64,000 nucleotides of DNA. It comes from Flavivirga amylovorans (GTDB lineage Bacteria; Bacteroidota; Bacteroidia; Flavobacteriales; Flavobacteriaceae). Location of the stretch: assembly GCF_030540875.1 (NCBI RefSeq), contig NZ_JAUOEM010000005.1, positions 186,001 to 250,000 of the forward strand, read 5' to 3'. The notes under the pieces are model-generated. The model made no database searches. It was not told where the DNA came from and saw nothing but the letters and a program-made list of their open reading frames with translations. Of the stretch, positions 54,125 to 62,431 are shown one piece after another (the stretch's first letter is position 1; the number at the start of each line of letters is the position of its first letter). Made by a program: the position numbers and the translations under genes.

Positions 54125-54544
54125 ATGAAGAAATTGACAATTATTAACGGGCCAAATCTAAATTTACTAGGAAAAAGAGAACCTAATATTTATGGAAGTT
54201 TATCTTTTACTGAGTTTTTAGAAGAGATAAAACAAAAATATGCTCATGTAGAAATTGATTATTTTCAATCTAATATTGAAGGAGAACTCATTGATAAACT
54301 ACATGAAGTTGGTTTTAATCACGATGGCATTATATTGAATGCTGCTGCTTATACACATACGTCTGTAGGTCTTGGTGACGCGGTTAAAGCTATTGAAACA
54401 CCAGTAATAGAGGTTCATATTTCAAATACTTTTAATAGAGAAGAGTTTCGTCACCAATCTTATATTTCGCCAAATGCGAGAGGTGTTATTCTTGGCTTTG
54501 GATTGCAGAGTTATGAATTAGCGATTCAAAGCTTTATAAATTAG
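54125..54544 (+). CDS. aroQ: Type II 3-dehydroquinate dehydratase
   Basis: A 139-residue enzyme with the AroQ signature INGPNLNLLGKREPNIYG (Arg18 and catalytic Tyr23 on the active-site lid), LNAAAYTHTSVGLGDAV (Asn72 region) and EVHISN (catalytic His98). It forms dodecamers and makes 3-dehydroshikimate in the shikimate pathway. Length is typical at the lower end of the family. It is a single gene followed by a strong terminator. Confidence 0.95.
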   Translation: MKKLTIINGPNLNLLGKREPNIYGSLSFTEFLEEIKQKYAHVEIDYFQSNIEGELIDKLHEVGFNHDGIILNAAAYTHTSVGLGDAVKAIETPVIEVHISNTFNREEFRHQSYISPNARGVILGFGLQSYELAIQSFIN

Positions 54545-54613
54545 ACTTGTTGTGATTTTAGATTATAGACCGTTCACTTCGTTCTTTTATAGAAGTAAGA
54601 CAACAACATAAAT

Positions 54614-54647
54614 AAAAAAAGTTCCAGAAATCTCTGGAACTTTTTTA
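54614..54647. terminator. Terminator between aroQ and lpdA
   Basis: AAAAAAAGTTCCAG pairs with CTGGAACTTTTTT around an AAATCT loop. It is symmetrical, so it can serve aroQ and the convergent lpdA. Confidence 0.92.
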
Positions 54648-54689
54648 GTCTAATATCTATATTCTTTAATATCTTGTTTTGTCTAAAAA

Positions 54690-56066
54690 CTAAAGATGAA
54701 TAACTTCATCATAAGCATCAGCTACTGCTTCCATAACAGCTTCACTCATAGTTGGGTGAGGATGCACTGCTTTTAGTACTTCATGACCAGTAGTTTCTAA
54801 TTTTCTACCTAATACAGCTTCTGCTATCATATCGGTAACACCAGCACCAATCATATGACAACCTAGCCATTCTCCATATTTAGCATCAAAAATTACTTTT
54901 ACAAAACCATCTGCAGCACCACCAGCTTTCGCTTTACCAGAAGCAGAGAAAGGAAACTTACCAACTTTAATATCTAAGCCCTTATCTTTGGCTTGTTTTT
55001 CAGTTAGACCTACACTAGCAATTTCTGGAGAACAATACGTACAGCCAGGAATGTTTCCGTAATCTAAAGCTTCAACATGCTGTCCTGCTAATTTTTCAAC
55101 ACATAGTATCCCTTCAGCAGAAGCGACATGTGCTAAAGCTTGACCTGGAGTCACATCTCCAATAGCATAATAACCTGGAATATTTGTTTGGTAAAAATCA
55201 TTCACTATTATCTTGTCTCTATCTACTACGATACCAACATCTTCCAGTCCTATATTTTCAATATTTGTTTTTATACCTACAGCAGATAAAATAATATCAG
55301 CTTCAAGAACTTCTTCACCCTTTTTCGTTTTTACGGTTGCTTTTACGCCCTTTCCAGAAGTATCAACAGAAGTAACTTCGGCAGAAGTCATGATTTTTAT
55401 ACCACTTTTCTTAAATGAACGCCCTAATTGTTTAGAAACATCTTCATCTTCAACAGGTACTATATTTGGTAAATATTCTACAATAGTTACCTCAGTTCCC
55501 ATAGAATTATAAAAATATGCAAACTCAACGCCAATAGCACCAGAACCAACAACAATCATTTTCTTTGGTTGTTTTGGTAAACTCATAGCTTCTCTATAAC
55601 CAATTACTTTTTCACCATCTTGAGGTAAACTAGGCAATTCACGAGATCTAGCACCAGTTGCAATAATTATATTATCAGCACTATATTCAGTTCCGTCAAC
55701 ATCAACCTTTTTACCAGGTTTAAGTTTTCCAAAACCATCAATAACGTCAATTTTATTCTTCTTCATTAAAAACTGAACACCTTTACTCATGCCATCAGCA
55801 ACACCACGACTACGTTTAACGACTGCATCAAAGTCTTTATCGAAATCTTTAACGGTAAGCCCGTAATCCCCTGCATGCTTAAGATATTCAAATACTTGAG
55901 CAGATTTTAATAATGCTTTTGTTGGAATACACCCCCAATTTAAGCAGACACCACCAAGATTTTCTTTTTCAACAATAGCAGTTTTAAAGCCTAATTGTGA
56001 TGCTCTAATAGCTGTAACATACCCTCCTGGTCCGCTACCAAGAACAATAATATCGTATTTATTCAT
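54690..56066 (-). CDS. lpdA: Dihydrolipoyl dehydrogenase
   Basis: A 458-residue flavoprotein disulfide reductase. It has the FAD motif IIVLGSGPGGYVTAIRA, the redox disulfide in GGVCLNWGCIPTKALL (Cys41 and Cys46), the NAD motif KKMIVVGSGAIGVEFAYF, and the C-terminal AVHPHPTMSEAVMEA with the catalytic His/Glu pair. It regenerates lipoamide in pyruvate and 2-oxoglutarate dehydrogenase complexes. No E1/E2 genes are adjacent. It is a single gene. Confidence 0.95.
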   Translation of the reverse strand: MNKYDIIVLGSGPGGYVTAIRASQLGFKTAIVEKENLGGVCLNWGCIPTKALLKSAQVFEYLKHAGDYGLTVKDFDKDFDAVVKRSRGVADGMSKGVQFLMKKNKIDVIDGFGKLKPGKKVDVDGTEYSADNIIIATGARSRELPSLPQDGEKVIGYREAMSLPKQPKKMIVVGSGAIGVEFAYFYNSMGTEVTIVEYLPNIVPVEDEDVSKQLGRSFKKSGIKIMTSAEVTSVDTSGKGVKATVKTKKGEEVLEADIILSAVGIKTNIENIGLEDVGIVVDRDKIIVNDFYQTNIPGYYAIGDVTPGQALAHVASAEGILCVEKLAGQHVEALDYGNIPGCTYCSPEIASVGLTEKQAKDKGLDIKVGKFPFSASGKAKAGGAADGFVKVIFDAKYGEWLGCHMIGAGVTDMIAEAVLGRKLETTGHEVLKAVHPHPTMSEAVMEAVADAYDEVIHL

Positions 56067-56146
56067 GTGTGATTTTTTAAGCTACAAATCTACAAAATCG
56101 AATTTGAATAAAGAATTTAGAAAGCCTTAAATTTACATCTTTATAT

Positions 56147-56154
56147 TACCTTTG
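56147..56154 (+). promoter_or_regulatory. Bacteroidota -7 promoter element
   Basis: TACCTTTG matches TAnnTTTG and lies 101 bp before the NADH dehydrogenase start. A TTA 17 bp upstream is a poor -33. The leader would contain a 22-codon reading frame. Confidence 0.4.
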
Positions 56155-56190
56155 TATTGCAAGCATTTATAGATGAAATAAGCTTTAACC

Positions 56191-56259
56191 ATGTTTAATA
56201 ATAATCTAGATTTTTACGAATTACATAAAACCTATAAAAAGACAAAAGCCTGCTTATGA
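56191..56259 (+). CDS. Possible 22-residue leader peptide upstream of NADH dehydrogenase
   Basis: A short frame with ATG at 56191 encodes MFNNNLDFYELHKTYKKT plus four residues and stops at TGA 56257-56259. The stop overlaps the ATG of the following dehydrogenase gene (ATGA). Such overlap often marks translational coupling. No family match is recognised, and it could be chance in a 100-bp leader. Confidence 0.3.
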   Translation: MFNNNLDFYELHKTYKKTKACL

Positions 56260-57536
56260 ATATACCAAAAACAAGTTTCCCTCGAATTATTATTATTGGA
56301 GGTGGTTTTGCAGGCGTTGCTTTGGCAAAAAAATTATCTAAGCAGGATCTTCAAGTAGTTTTATTGGATAAGAATAATTATCATACATTTCAGCCCTTAT
56401 TATATCAAGTATCTACAGGAGGGTTAGAACCAGATTCTATAGCGTACCCCATTAGGAAAATATTAAAAAACTTTCCTAATTTTCATTTTAGATTAGCAGA
56501 TGTTGAAGAAATCGATATTGAAAAGAATAAGGTTATTACTAATATAGGGATGCTTAAATTTGATTATTTAGTAGTAGCTTCTGGTTCAACAACCAATTAT
56601 TTTGGAAATGCAGCGATAGAAAAGTATAGTATGGCCATGAAGACCATACCGCAATCGCTTAATCTGAGGAGTTTGATTTTGGAGAATTTTGAAGATGCCT
56701 TACTAACTTCAGATTTGAATGAGCGGAATGCCCTCATGAATTTTGTGATTGTTGGAGGAGGTCCTACAGGTGTTGAGCTGGCTGGAGCTTTGGCTGAAAT
56801 TAAAAAAGGAATTTTACCAAAAGATTATCCAGATTTGGATACGCGATTGGCACAGATTCATGTGGTGCAATCGGGTAATTGTATTTTAAAAGGCATGAGT
56901 GCGAATGCTTCACAGAAAGCAGAAGATTTTTTAGAGAAATTGGGCGTTAATGTATGGAAAAATGTTAGGGTGACTAATTATGATGGACGTACAGTAACTA
57001 CGAATAGTGATTTAACGTTTGAAACGGCTACTTTAGTTTGGGCGGCAGGCGTTAAAGGAGCAAATATAAAAGGATTAGATGCCGAAAAATTCATAACCAA
57101 AGGACATAGGCTTTTAGTAAATGAGTTTAGCCAAATAAAAGGGTTTGATCATATTTTTGCTATTGGGGATGTAGCTTGTATGGTAGATGGAGAACACCCC
57201 AATGGGTTTCCAATGATGGCGCAGCCCGCTATTCAACAAGGTGATCAACTAGGGGATAATATACTTCGATTGATAGAAGAAAAGCCCATGAAACCTTTTG
57301 TTTACAAGGATAAAGGCAGTATGGCTACTATCGGGAGAAATAAAGCGGTGGTTGATTTAAAACGATTTAAGTTTCAGGGCGTTTTTGCTTGGTATGTTTG
57401 GATGTTTGTGCATCTTTTTTTTCTAATAGGTTTTAGAAACAGGATGGTTGTTTTTATAAATTGGGTGTATAATTATGTGCGTTTTGATAGGGAAGCTCGT
57501 TTAATTATTAGACCTTTTAAGAAGAAGTTGAAATAA
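56256..57536 (+). CDS. Type II NADH dehydrogenase (NDH-2-like)
   Basis: A 426-residue flavoprotein. It has an FAD Rossmann motif (IIIGGGFAGVALAKKL, about 12-27), an NAD motif (FVIVGGGPTGVELAGAL, about 163-179), the quinone-site region HTFQPLLYQVSTGGLEPDSI, and AIGDVACMVDGEHP. A C-terminal hydrophobic helix (VWMFVHLFFLIGFRNRMVVF, about 385-405) should anchor it in the membrane. It passes electrons from NADH to quinone without pumping protons. Full length for NDH-2. Confidence 0.9.
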   Translation: MNIPKTSFPRIIIIGGGFAGVALAKKLSKQDLQVVLLDKNNYHTFQPLLYQVSTGGLEPDSIAYPIRKILKNFPNFHFRLADVEEIDIEKNKVITNIGMLKFDYLVVASGSTTNYFGNAAIEKYSMAMKTIPQSLNLRSLILENFEDALLTSDLNERNALMNFVIVGGGPTGVELAGALAEIKKGILPKDYPDLDTRLAQIHVVQSGNCILKGMSANASQKAEDFLEKLGVNVWKNVRVTNYDGRTVTTNSDLTFETATLVWAAGVKGANIKGLDAEKFITKGHRLLVNEFSQIKGFDHIFAIGDVACMVDGEHPNGFPMMAQPAIQQGDQLGDNILRLIEEKPMKPFVYKDKGSMATIGRNKAVVDLKRFKFQGVFAWYVWMFVHLFFLIGFRNRMVVFINWVYNYVRFDREARLIIRPFKKKLK

Positions 57537-57691
57537 TAATGCTGTTTGGGCGAGTTACAGTGGAAATTGGTTTTAATCTCTCAAAGTCACTAAGCCGCAA
57601 AGTTTCCAAGTAAAAATGTTTCAATTTAATTGAAGATGAGTCTTTGTTCTTGGTTCTAAAAACGAAGCGATCTTAAGTCTTAAATATCCAA

Positions 57692-58246
57692 CTATAAATC
57701 ATCTGTAAAATGACGTCTCTCTTTTTCTTTGCTAAATTTTTCTGCATTATATTTAGAAGAGTTGCCTTTGGGTATCGATAAGGATTGCCAATGTTTACCT
57801 TTTAATAGTTTTCCAAGAAAAACAATTTGTCCTATATGATAAGAGTAATGGGCTAATTGCCTATGAATAGCTTCTGTAACCGTATGACCTTGGTTCCTAA
57901 TATAAATAATACGTTCTAAATCGTTTTCAGATAATGGTGTAATAGCATCAAATAAACAATTCCAAGCCTTATTCCATTCTGTTATAAGATCGTCTTTTGA
58001 CGTATAAGTATCTTCAAATTCTAAATCACGATGTCTCCATTCTTTTTCCCCGTCTTCGGTTAAAAAATTTGTCCATCTACTTAACATATTACCCACTATA
58101 TGTTTTACAATAATGGTTATTGAATTAGAATCTTCTGCGAATTCTTTTTGAAGTTCTTCGAAGCTAAGTTGTTTAAAGGTTTTGTCTCCTAAGCTTTTAT
58201 AATATTCAAATTGTTTTATAATGCTAGATAGATAAGATGTTTGCAT
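57692..58246 (-). CDS. DinB family protein (DUF1572-like)
   Basis: A 184-residue protein of the DinB four-helix superfamily: SITIIVKHIVGNMLSRWTNF (first histidine), a GEKEWRHRDLEFEDTY segment and RQLAHYSYHIGQIVFLGKLL (two histidines). It resembles DUF1572 proteins closely. It is the third DinB-type gene of this window, unrelated in position to the others. The substrate is unknown. Confidence 0.82.
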   Translation of the reverse strand: MQTSYLSSIIKQFEYYKSLGDKTFKQLSFEELQKEFAEDSNSITIIVKHIVGNMLSRWTNFLTEDGEKEWRHRDLEFEDTYTSKDDLITEWNKAWNCLFDAITPLSENDLERIIYIRNQGHTVTEAIHRQLAHYSYHIGQIVFLGKLLKGKHWQSLSIPKGNSSKYNAEKFSKEKERRHFTDDL

Positions 58247-58290
58247 ACTTTAAAAATAGGCTAACAATACCTAAAGTCCAAATTTGAAAA

Positions 58291-58764
58291 TTACTTTTTA
58301 GGGATGAATTTTAAAGCGACTCCATTAATACAGTGGCGTTTTCCTGTTGTATCTCTAGGGCCATCATTAAAAACATGCCCTAAATGTCCACCACATGTAG
58401 CACAATGTTCTTCATCTCGAGAGTATCCTAATTTATTATCAGATCCAAAAGCAACATTGCCCTTAATTTCTCTGTCAAAACTAGGCCAACCTGTACCAGA
58501 ATCAAATTTATGTTCACTTTTAAACAATGGTGTATCGCATGCTGCACAAACATAAATACCTTTTTTGTAATTTTTATTTAATGGACTTGTAAATGGGTGC
58601 TCAGTTCCAGCTTCTCTTAGTACATGATATGCTATACTGGACAACTGGGTTTTCCATTCAGCATCAGTTTTGGAAACTTTATAAGTCTTTTGTTCCGTTT
58701 TTTGAGCATTACTATTACAATTAAATAGTGTCATTGTAAAACAGAATAGGATTAGTTTTTTCAT
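58291..58764 (-). CDS. msrB: Peptide-methionine (R)-S-oxide reductase, lipoprotein
   Basis: A 157-residue MsrB. A lipoprotein-type signal (MTLFNCNSNAQ, Cys16) is followed by the MsrB fold with two zinc CxxC pairs (YVCAACDT, Cys73/76; HCATCGGH, Cys121/124). Other features are FDSGTGWPSF and the catalytic Cys145 in KRHCINGVALKF. It reduces methionine-R-sulfoxide in proteins. The signal indicates that it repairs envelope proteins rather than cytoplasmic ones. Single gene. Confidence 0.93.
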   Translation of the reverse strand: MKKLILFCFTMTLFNCNSNAQKTEQKTYKVSKTDAEWKTQLSSIAYHVLREAGTEHPFTSPLNKNYKKGIYVCAACDTPLFKSEHKFDSGTGWPSFDREIKGNVAFGSDNKLGYSRDEEHCATCGGHLGHVFNDGPRDTTGKRHCINGVALKFIPKK

Positions 58765-58914
58765 ATGGATTGAGTTTTTTTAGTCTGTCGTATTTATTAA
58801 AGAGACATGACACTAGTATTTAACTATTTTTAGTTTTTTATGTGACGAATAAAGATTTACTGTGTCTAATAATTATACAAATTTTGTACTTTTATGAAAA
58901 ATTATAAACCTTAT

Positions 58915-59733
58915 ATGATGAAATTAAAAAAAGCACTTTTAGTATTTTGTATGATTGTGTTCATATTATCATGTGCTACAAATCCATTTACAGGTAAAAA
59001 GACGATGGCTTTGGTGCCTAACTCTCAATTGTTTCCAACAGCTTTTGCTCAATATAATCAGTTTTTAACAGAAAACAAAGTTGTTACGGGGACTAAAGAT
59101 GCAAAGATGATAACTAGAGTAGGACAGCGTATTGCTGTGGCAGCAGAACGTTGGTTAAATGCTAATGGACATCATGGGTATTTGAATGATTATAAATGGG
59201 AATATAATTTAGTAAATGATGAAACAGTTAATGCTTGGTGTATGCCAGGAGGAAAAATAGTCTTTTATACTGGTATTTTACCAATTGCAAATGGAGAAAC
59301 TGGTGTGGCAGCTATTATGGGACATGAGGTAGCACATGCCTTAGCGAATCATGGACAGCAACGTATGAGTGCTGCTTATGTGCAACAAGGTTTAGCAGTA
59401 GCTGGGAATGTTGCTATTAAAGATGAAAAATCCAGGAATGCATTTAATCAATATTATGGTATTGGATCTCAAGTAGGAGTGATGCTACCTTTTAGTAGAA
59501 GCCATGAGACTGAAGCAGATAAAATAGGTTTATATTTAATGGCGATTGCAGGTTACAACCCAGATGAAGCATCCGAATTATGGAAACGTATGAAAGCGAA
59601 TAGTGGTGGTAAAGCACCCCCAGAAATTTTGAGTACACACCCATCAAACGATTCTCGTATTGCAAACCTAAAAGCATTGGCTTCAACTGCTAAAGCGGAG
59701 GCTAAAAAGTTTGGTGTTACTTCGTTTAGATGA
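58915..59733 (+). CDS. M48 family metallopeptidase, lipoprotein
   Basis: A 272-residue protein from ATG 58915 with a lipoprotein signal (FILSCATNPFTGKK). The zinc motif GHEVAHALANH (HExxH) and downstream SHETEADKIGLYLMA (third ligand Glu) identify an M48 peptidase of the BepA/LoiP type. Such enzymes work in periplasmic quality control of outer-membrane proteins. The frame extends to an ATG at 58894. A promoter-like TACTTTTA ends at that ATG, and MMKLKKALL gives a better signal peptide, so the later start is preferred. Confidence 0.88.
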   Translation: MMKLKKALLVFCMIVFILSCATNPFTGKKTMALVPNSQLFPTAFAQYNQFLTENKVVTGTKDAKMITRVGQRIAVAAERWLNANGHHGYLNDYKWEYNLVNDETVNAWCMPGGKIVFYTGILPIANGETGVAAIMGHEVAHALANHGQQRMSAAYVQQGLAVAGNVAIKDEKSRNAFNQYYGIGSQVGVMLPFSRSHETEADKIGLYLMAIAGYNPDEASELWKRMKANSGGKAPPEILSTHPSNDSRIANLKALASTAKAEAKKFGVTSFR

Positions 59734-59838
59734 TAAATTCGATTTTGTAAATATCTAGTAATCATTTTAGTCGATTTTTACTACTTTTAATTGCCAATTT
59801 CTTAACGTAGAAATAAAAATATTTAATTATTTTAGTGG

Positions 59839-59866
59839 GCTGCTCATAAAAAGAGCAGCTTTTTTA
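59839..59866 (+). terminator. Terminator after the M48 peptidase gene
   Basis: GCTGCTC-ATAAAAA-GAGCAGC followed by TTTTTT, a textbook Rho-independent terminator about 105 bp after the M48 stop. Confidence 0.9.
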
Positions 59867-59900
59867 TTAAAACAGGACATGAATAATGTCTTGTTTTATA

Positions 59901-59920
59901 ATCCCGATGTAGATTGGGAT
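59901..59920 (+). repeat. Degenerate hairpin repeat, possible third copy
   Basis: ATCCC (59901-59905) pairs with GGGAT (59916-59920) and is followed by CTCAT, as in the rny hairpin. The loop differs and it is not close to a stop codon, so its relation to the other copies is tentative. Confidence 0.35.
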
Positions 59921-59965
59921 CTCATGATTTATGTGATAAAAGTTTATTTATAGTTAAATATTTAT

Positions 59966-61291
59966 ATGGAACAACTTAAAAAAGGGAGTAAGAAACTCTT
60001 AAATGCATGGGCATTTTACGACTGGGCAAATTCAGTTTATGCATTAACAATAACGTCATCTATATTTCCTATATTTTATTCGGCATTGTTTCTTTCAGAA
60101 ATAAAAGCCGTTTCAGCTTTTGGGTTTGAGTTTAAAAGTACGGCGCTTATTACATTTGTTACTGCCTTTACATTTTTGGTAGTTGCAGTTATCTCTCCAA
60201 TATTATCGGGTATTGCCGATTATGTGGGAAATAAGAAAAATTTCATGAAGTTTTTCTGTTATCTAGGAGGATTAGGTTGTATAGGATTGTATTGGTTTAG
60301 TTTAGAGCATATTCATCTAAGCTTATTATTTTACTTTATGGGCCTAATAGGTTATTGGGGGAGTTTAGTTTTTTATAATTCTTATTTACCAGATATTGCA
60401 TTTGAGAAACAACAAGATAGTATTAGTGCTAAAGGGTTTTCATTAGGCTATGCTGGAAGTGTGATTTTATTGTTACTAAATTTAGCAATGGTAATGAAAC
60501 CTGAATTGTTTTCTATTGAAGGGACTCAAGATGAAACAGCGGCTCAAGTTGCTATGCGTTATTCATTTATTCAAGTAGGTTTATGGTGGATTTTATTCAG
60601 TCAGTATTCATTTTATCATTTACCAAAAGGAACTTCGTCTGGTCACAAAGTAACTAGAGCGATTGTTTTTAATGGTGTGAAAGAATTAAGGCAAGTGTGG
60701 ACGCAGTTAAAGCAGGACTTAAGATTGAAACGTTATTTATATGCCTTTTTTGTTTTCAGTATGGCTGTACAAACCATCATGTTGGTTGCTGCTTATTTTG
60801 GAGAAGAAGAAATTACATGGGGGAGTGCCTCAGATAAGACCACAGGGTTAATAGGTAGTATTTTAATTATTCAATTAGTGGCAATACTTGGAGCTTTTTT
60901 AACTTCAAGAGCTTCTTCAAAATATGGAAATATTAAGACTTTGATTTTTATTAATTTTATTTGGATGGCACTGTGTTTTTATGCCTATTTTATGGAAACA
61001 CCTATACAATTTTATATTGCAGCGTCTATGGTTGGTTTAGTAATGGGAGGCATTCAATCTTTAGCGCGTTCTACGTATTCTAAATTTTTACCAGAAACAG
61101 AAGACACTACATCCTTTTTTAGTTTTTATGATGTTGCGGAAAAAATAGGCATTGTAATTGGTATGGGGATATTTGCAACTATAGATCAGATAACAGGAAG
61201 TATGAGAAATGCTATTCTGTTTTTATTTGTTTTCTTTTTAGCAGGAATCATATTGCTTTTTAGAGTACCTAAATTATCAAAAATAGATTAA
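59966..61291 (+). CDS. MFS transporter, UMF1 family
   Basis: A 441-residue protein with about 12 membrane helices. It starts LLNAWAFYDWANSVYALTITS, the signature of the UMF1/Atg22-like family. Other family parts are VISPILSGIADYVGNKKNFM, FYNSYLPDIAFEKQQDSISA and a GIQSLARSTYSKFLPE motif late in the protein. The substrate is not established for bacterial members. Single gene with the repeat copy C downstream. Confidence 0.88.
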   Translation: MEQLKKGSKKLLNAWAFYDWANSVYALTITSSIFPIFYSALFLSEIKAVSAFGFEFKSTALITFVTAFTFLVVAVISPILSGIADYVGNKKNFMKFFCYLGGLGCIGLYWFSLEHIHLSLLFYFMGLIGYWGSLVFYNSYLPDIAFEKQQDSISAKGFSLGYAGSVILLLLNLAMVMKPELFSIEGTQDETAAQVAMRYSFIQVGLWWILFSQYSFYHLPKGTSSGHKVTRAIVFNGVKELRQVWTQLKQDLRLKRYLYAFFVFSMAVQTIMLVAAYFGEEEITWGSASDKTTGLIGSILIIQLVAILGAFLTSRASSKYGNIKTLIFINFIWMALCFYAYFMETPIQFYIAASMVGLVMGGIQSLARSTYSKFLPETEDTTSFFSFYDVAEKIGIVIGMGIFATIDQITGSMRNAILFLFVFFLAGIILLFRVPKLSKID

Positions 61292-61359
61292 ACTAAGGTC
61301 AGTTCGGTATATTAAGAGCTAATAATCAAATACTTAAAAGGTTTTAAAGCAGGGGGCAT

Positions 61360-61498
61360 GTCATTCCTGACGCTATCGAAAACAAAATATATTTTGTTTG
61401 AAGATATCAAGCGGAGCTTTCGAGGAAGAATCTCATTACAATGTGATGTCTCGTCACTCATGCTTCGTTCCGTCGACATGACAAACAGCTGTATTTCA
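61360..61498 (+). repeat. Dispersed intergenic repeat, copy C
   Basis: A 139-bp element of the same length and orientation as copy B (21985-22123), mostly identical, including the 20-bp palindrome and the TCGTCACTCATGCTTCGTT segment. It lies between the convergent UMF1 and head-GIN genes. A short reading frame across it arises only from the repeat. Confidence 0.92.
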
Positions 61499-61551
61499 TT
61501 GGATTATATGAGATATCTTCAACAAAGCTTACGTCGAATTCGTTAAACTAA

Positions 61552-61649
61552 AAAGAGGTACCTAAAAAGGTAAATAAAAATTAAATGTCTGTTCGAGCCT
61601 TTCGACTGCGCTCAACCAGACAAAAATAGACTTTTTAGACAGCCTCTTT
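61552..61649. repeat. 98-bp nested palindromic element
   Basis: AAAGAGG (61552-61558) pairs with CCTCTTT (61643-61649), CTAAAAAG (61562-61569) with CTTTTTAG (61631-61638), and GTCTG (61587-61591) with CAGAC (61617-61621). Between them GTTCGAGC/GCTCAAC continue the stem with a one-base bulge. The ends resemble the GAGGCTGTCTAAAA type of terminal repeat. It could act as a terminator for both flanking genes or be a MITE. Confidence 0.6.
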
Positions 61650-61673
61650 GTTGATTGATGAAATTTATAATTA

Positions 61674-62405
61674 TTAATTATTAGAAATATTTCCAGAACC
61701 TACTACTTTGCTATCGACTATTGGATCTCCCTTGTATGAGATATCTCCAGAACCTGATACTCTTGCTTTTAAAGCTTTGTTACTAATAACCTTGGCATCC
61801 CCAGAACCTGCAATAGAAACATCTGTATTATTTGTTTGTAAATTAAATCCATGAAAATCACCAGAACCAGCTATTTTAGCCTCTAAGTTATTAGTATTTC
61901 CTTCTAGTTTGAGATCCCCAGAACCCGCTATAGAAGCTTTAACAGATGTTGTTTTAATATTGAGGCTAACATCTCCAGAACCAGCTAATGATACATCTAA
62001 ATTAGTTGTAGTTATGATGTCTTTGCTCCATAAATCTCCTGAACCTGCCAAAGCGACCTCATTAATATCTTTAACAGGAATAGTGATTTTTATAGTTTTA
62101 TTTAAACCAGATTTCAGGTTAATTCCTTTTTTTGTTTTTATTACTAAATTATTGTTTTTCACTTCAGTAATAATATATTCCAGTAAATTTTCCTCTCCTT
62201 CAATTTTGATGTTTCCTTCAGATCCATTTACAATAATAAAATCCATATTTCCAGCACATTTTATACCATCATATTCAGAAGTAGTGCGTGTTATGGTTTT
62301 CATATTGCCATTACCTCTTATAGATTTCCATTGCGCATAAGATGTGGAAGCTAAAAGTAACGTAGCTATAATTAATACTGTTTGTTTTTTGATTCGTGTT
62401 TTCAT
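61674..62405 (-). CDS. Head-GIN domain (DUF2807) protein
   Basis: A 243-residue exported protein with a signal peptide (about 1-25, ending TSYAQ). The beta-helix of the DUF2807/head-GIN family follows: IKCAGNMDFIIVNGSEGNIK at the start and at least six repeats of the AGSGD type (VALAGSGDLW, VSLAGSGDVS, ASIAGSGDLK, AKIAGSGDFH, VSIAGSGDAK, ARVSGSGDIS). Function is unknown. It is the last gene of an operon with the DUF4097-like protein (26 bp upstream) and a membrane protein. Confidence 0.87.
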   Translation of the reverse strand: MKTRIKKQTVLIIATLLLASTSYAQWKSIRGNGNMKTITRTTSEYDGIKCAGNMDFIIVNGSEGNIKIEGEENLLEYIITEVKNNNLVIKTKKGINLKSGLNKTIKITIPVKDINEVALAGSGDLWSKDIITTTNLDVSLAGSGDVSLNIKTTSVKASIAGSGDLKLEGNTNNLEAKIAGSGDFHGFNLQTNNTDVSIAGSGDAKVISNKALKARVSGSGDISYKGDPIVDSKVVGSGNISNN

Positions 62406-62431
62406 GTGGTTAAAGATTTATTATTGATGAA

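Noticed and set aside
61358-61546. 62-codon frame on the plus strand
   Set aside because: It lies on repeat copy C; the same repeat elsewhere does not keep the frame, so it is not a gene.
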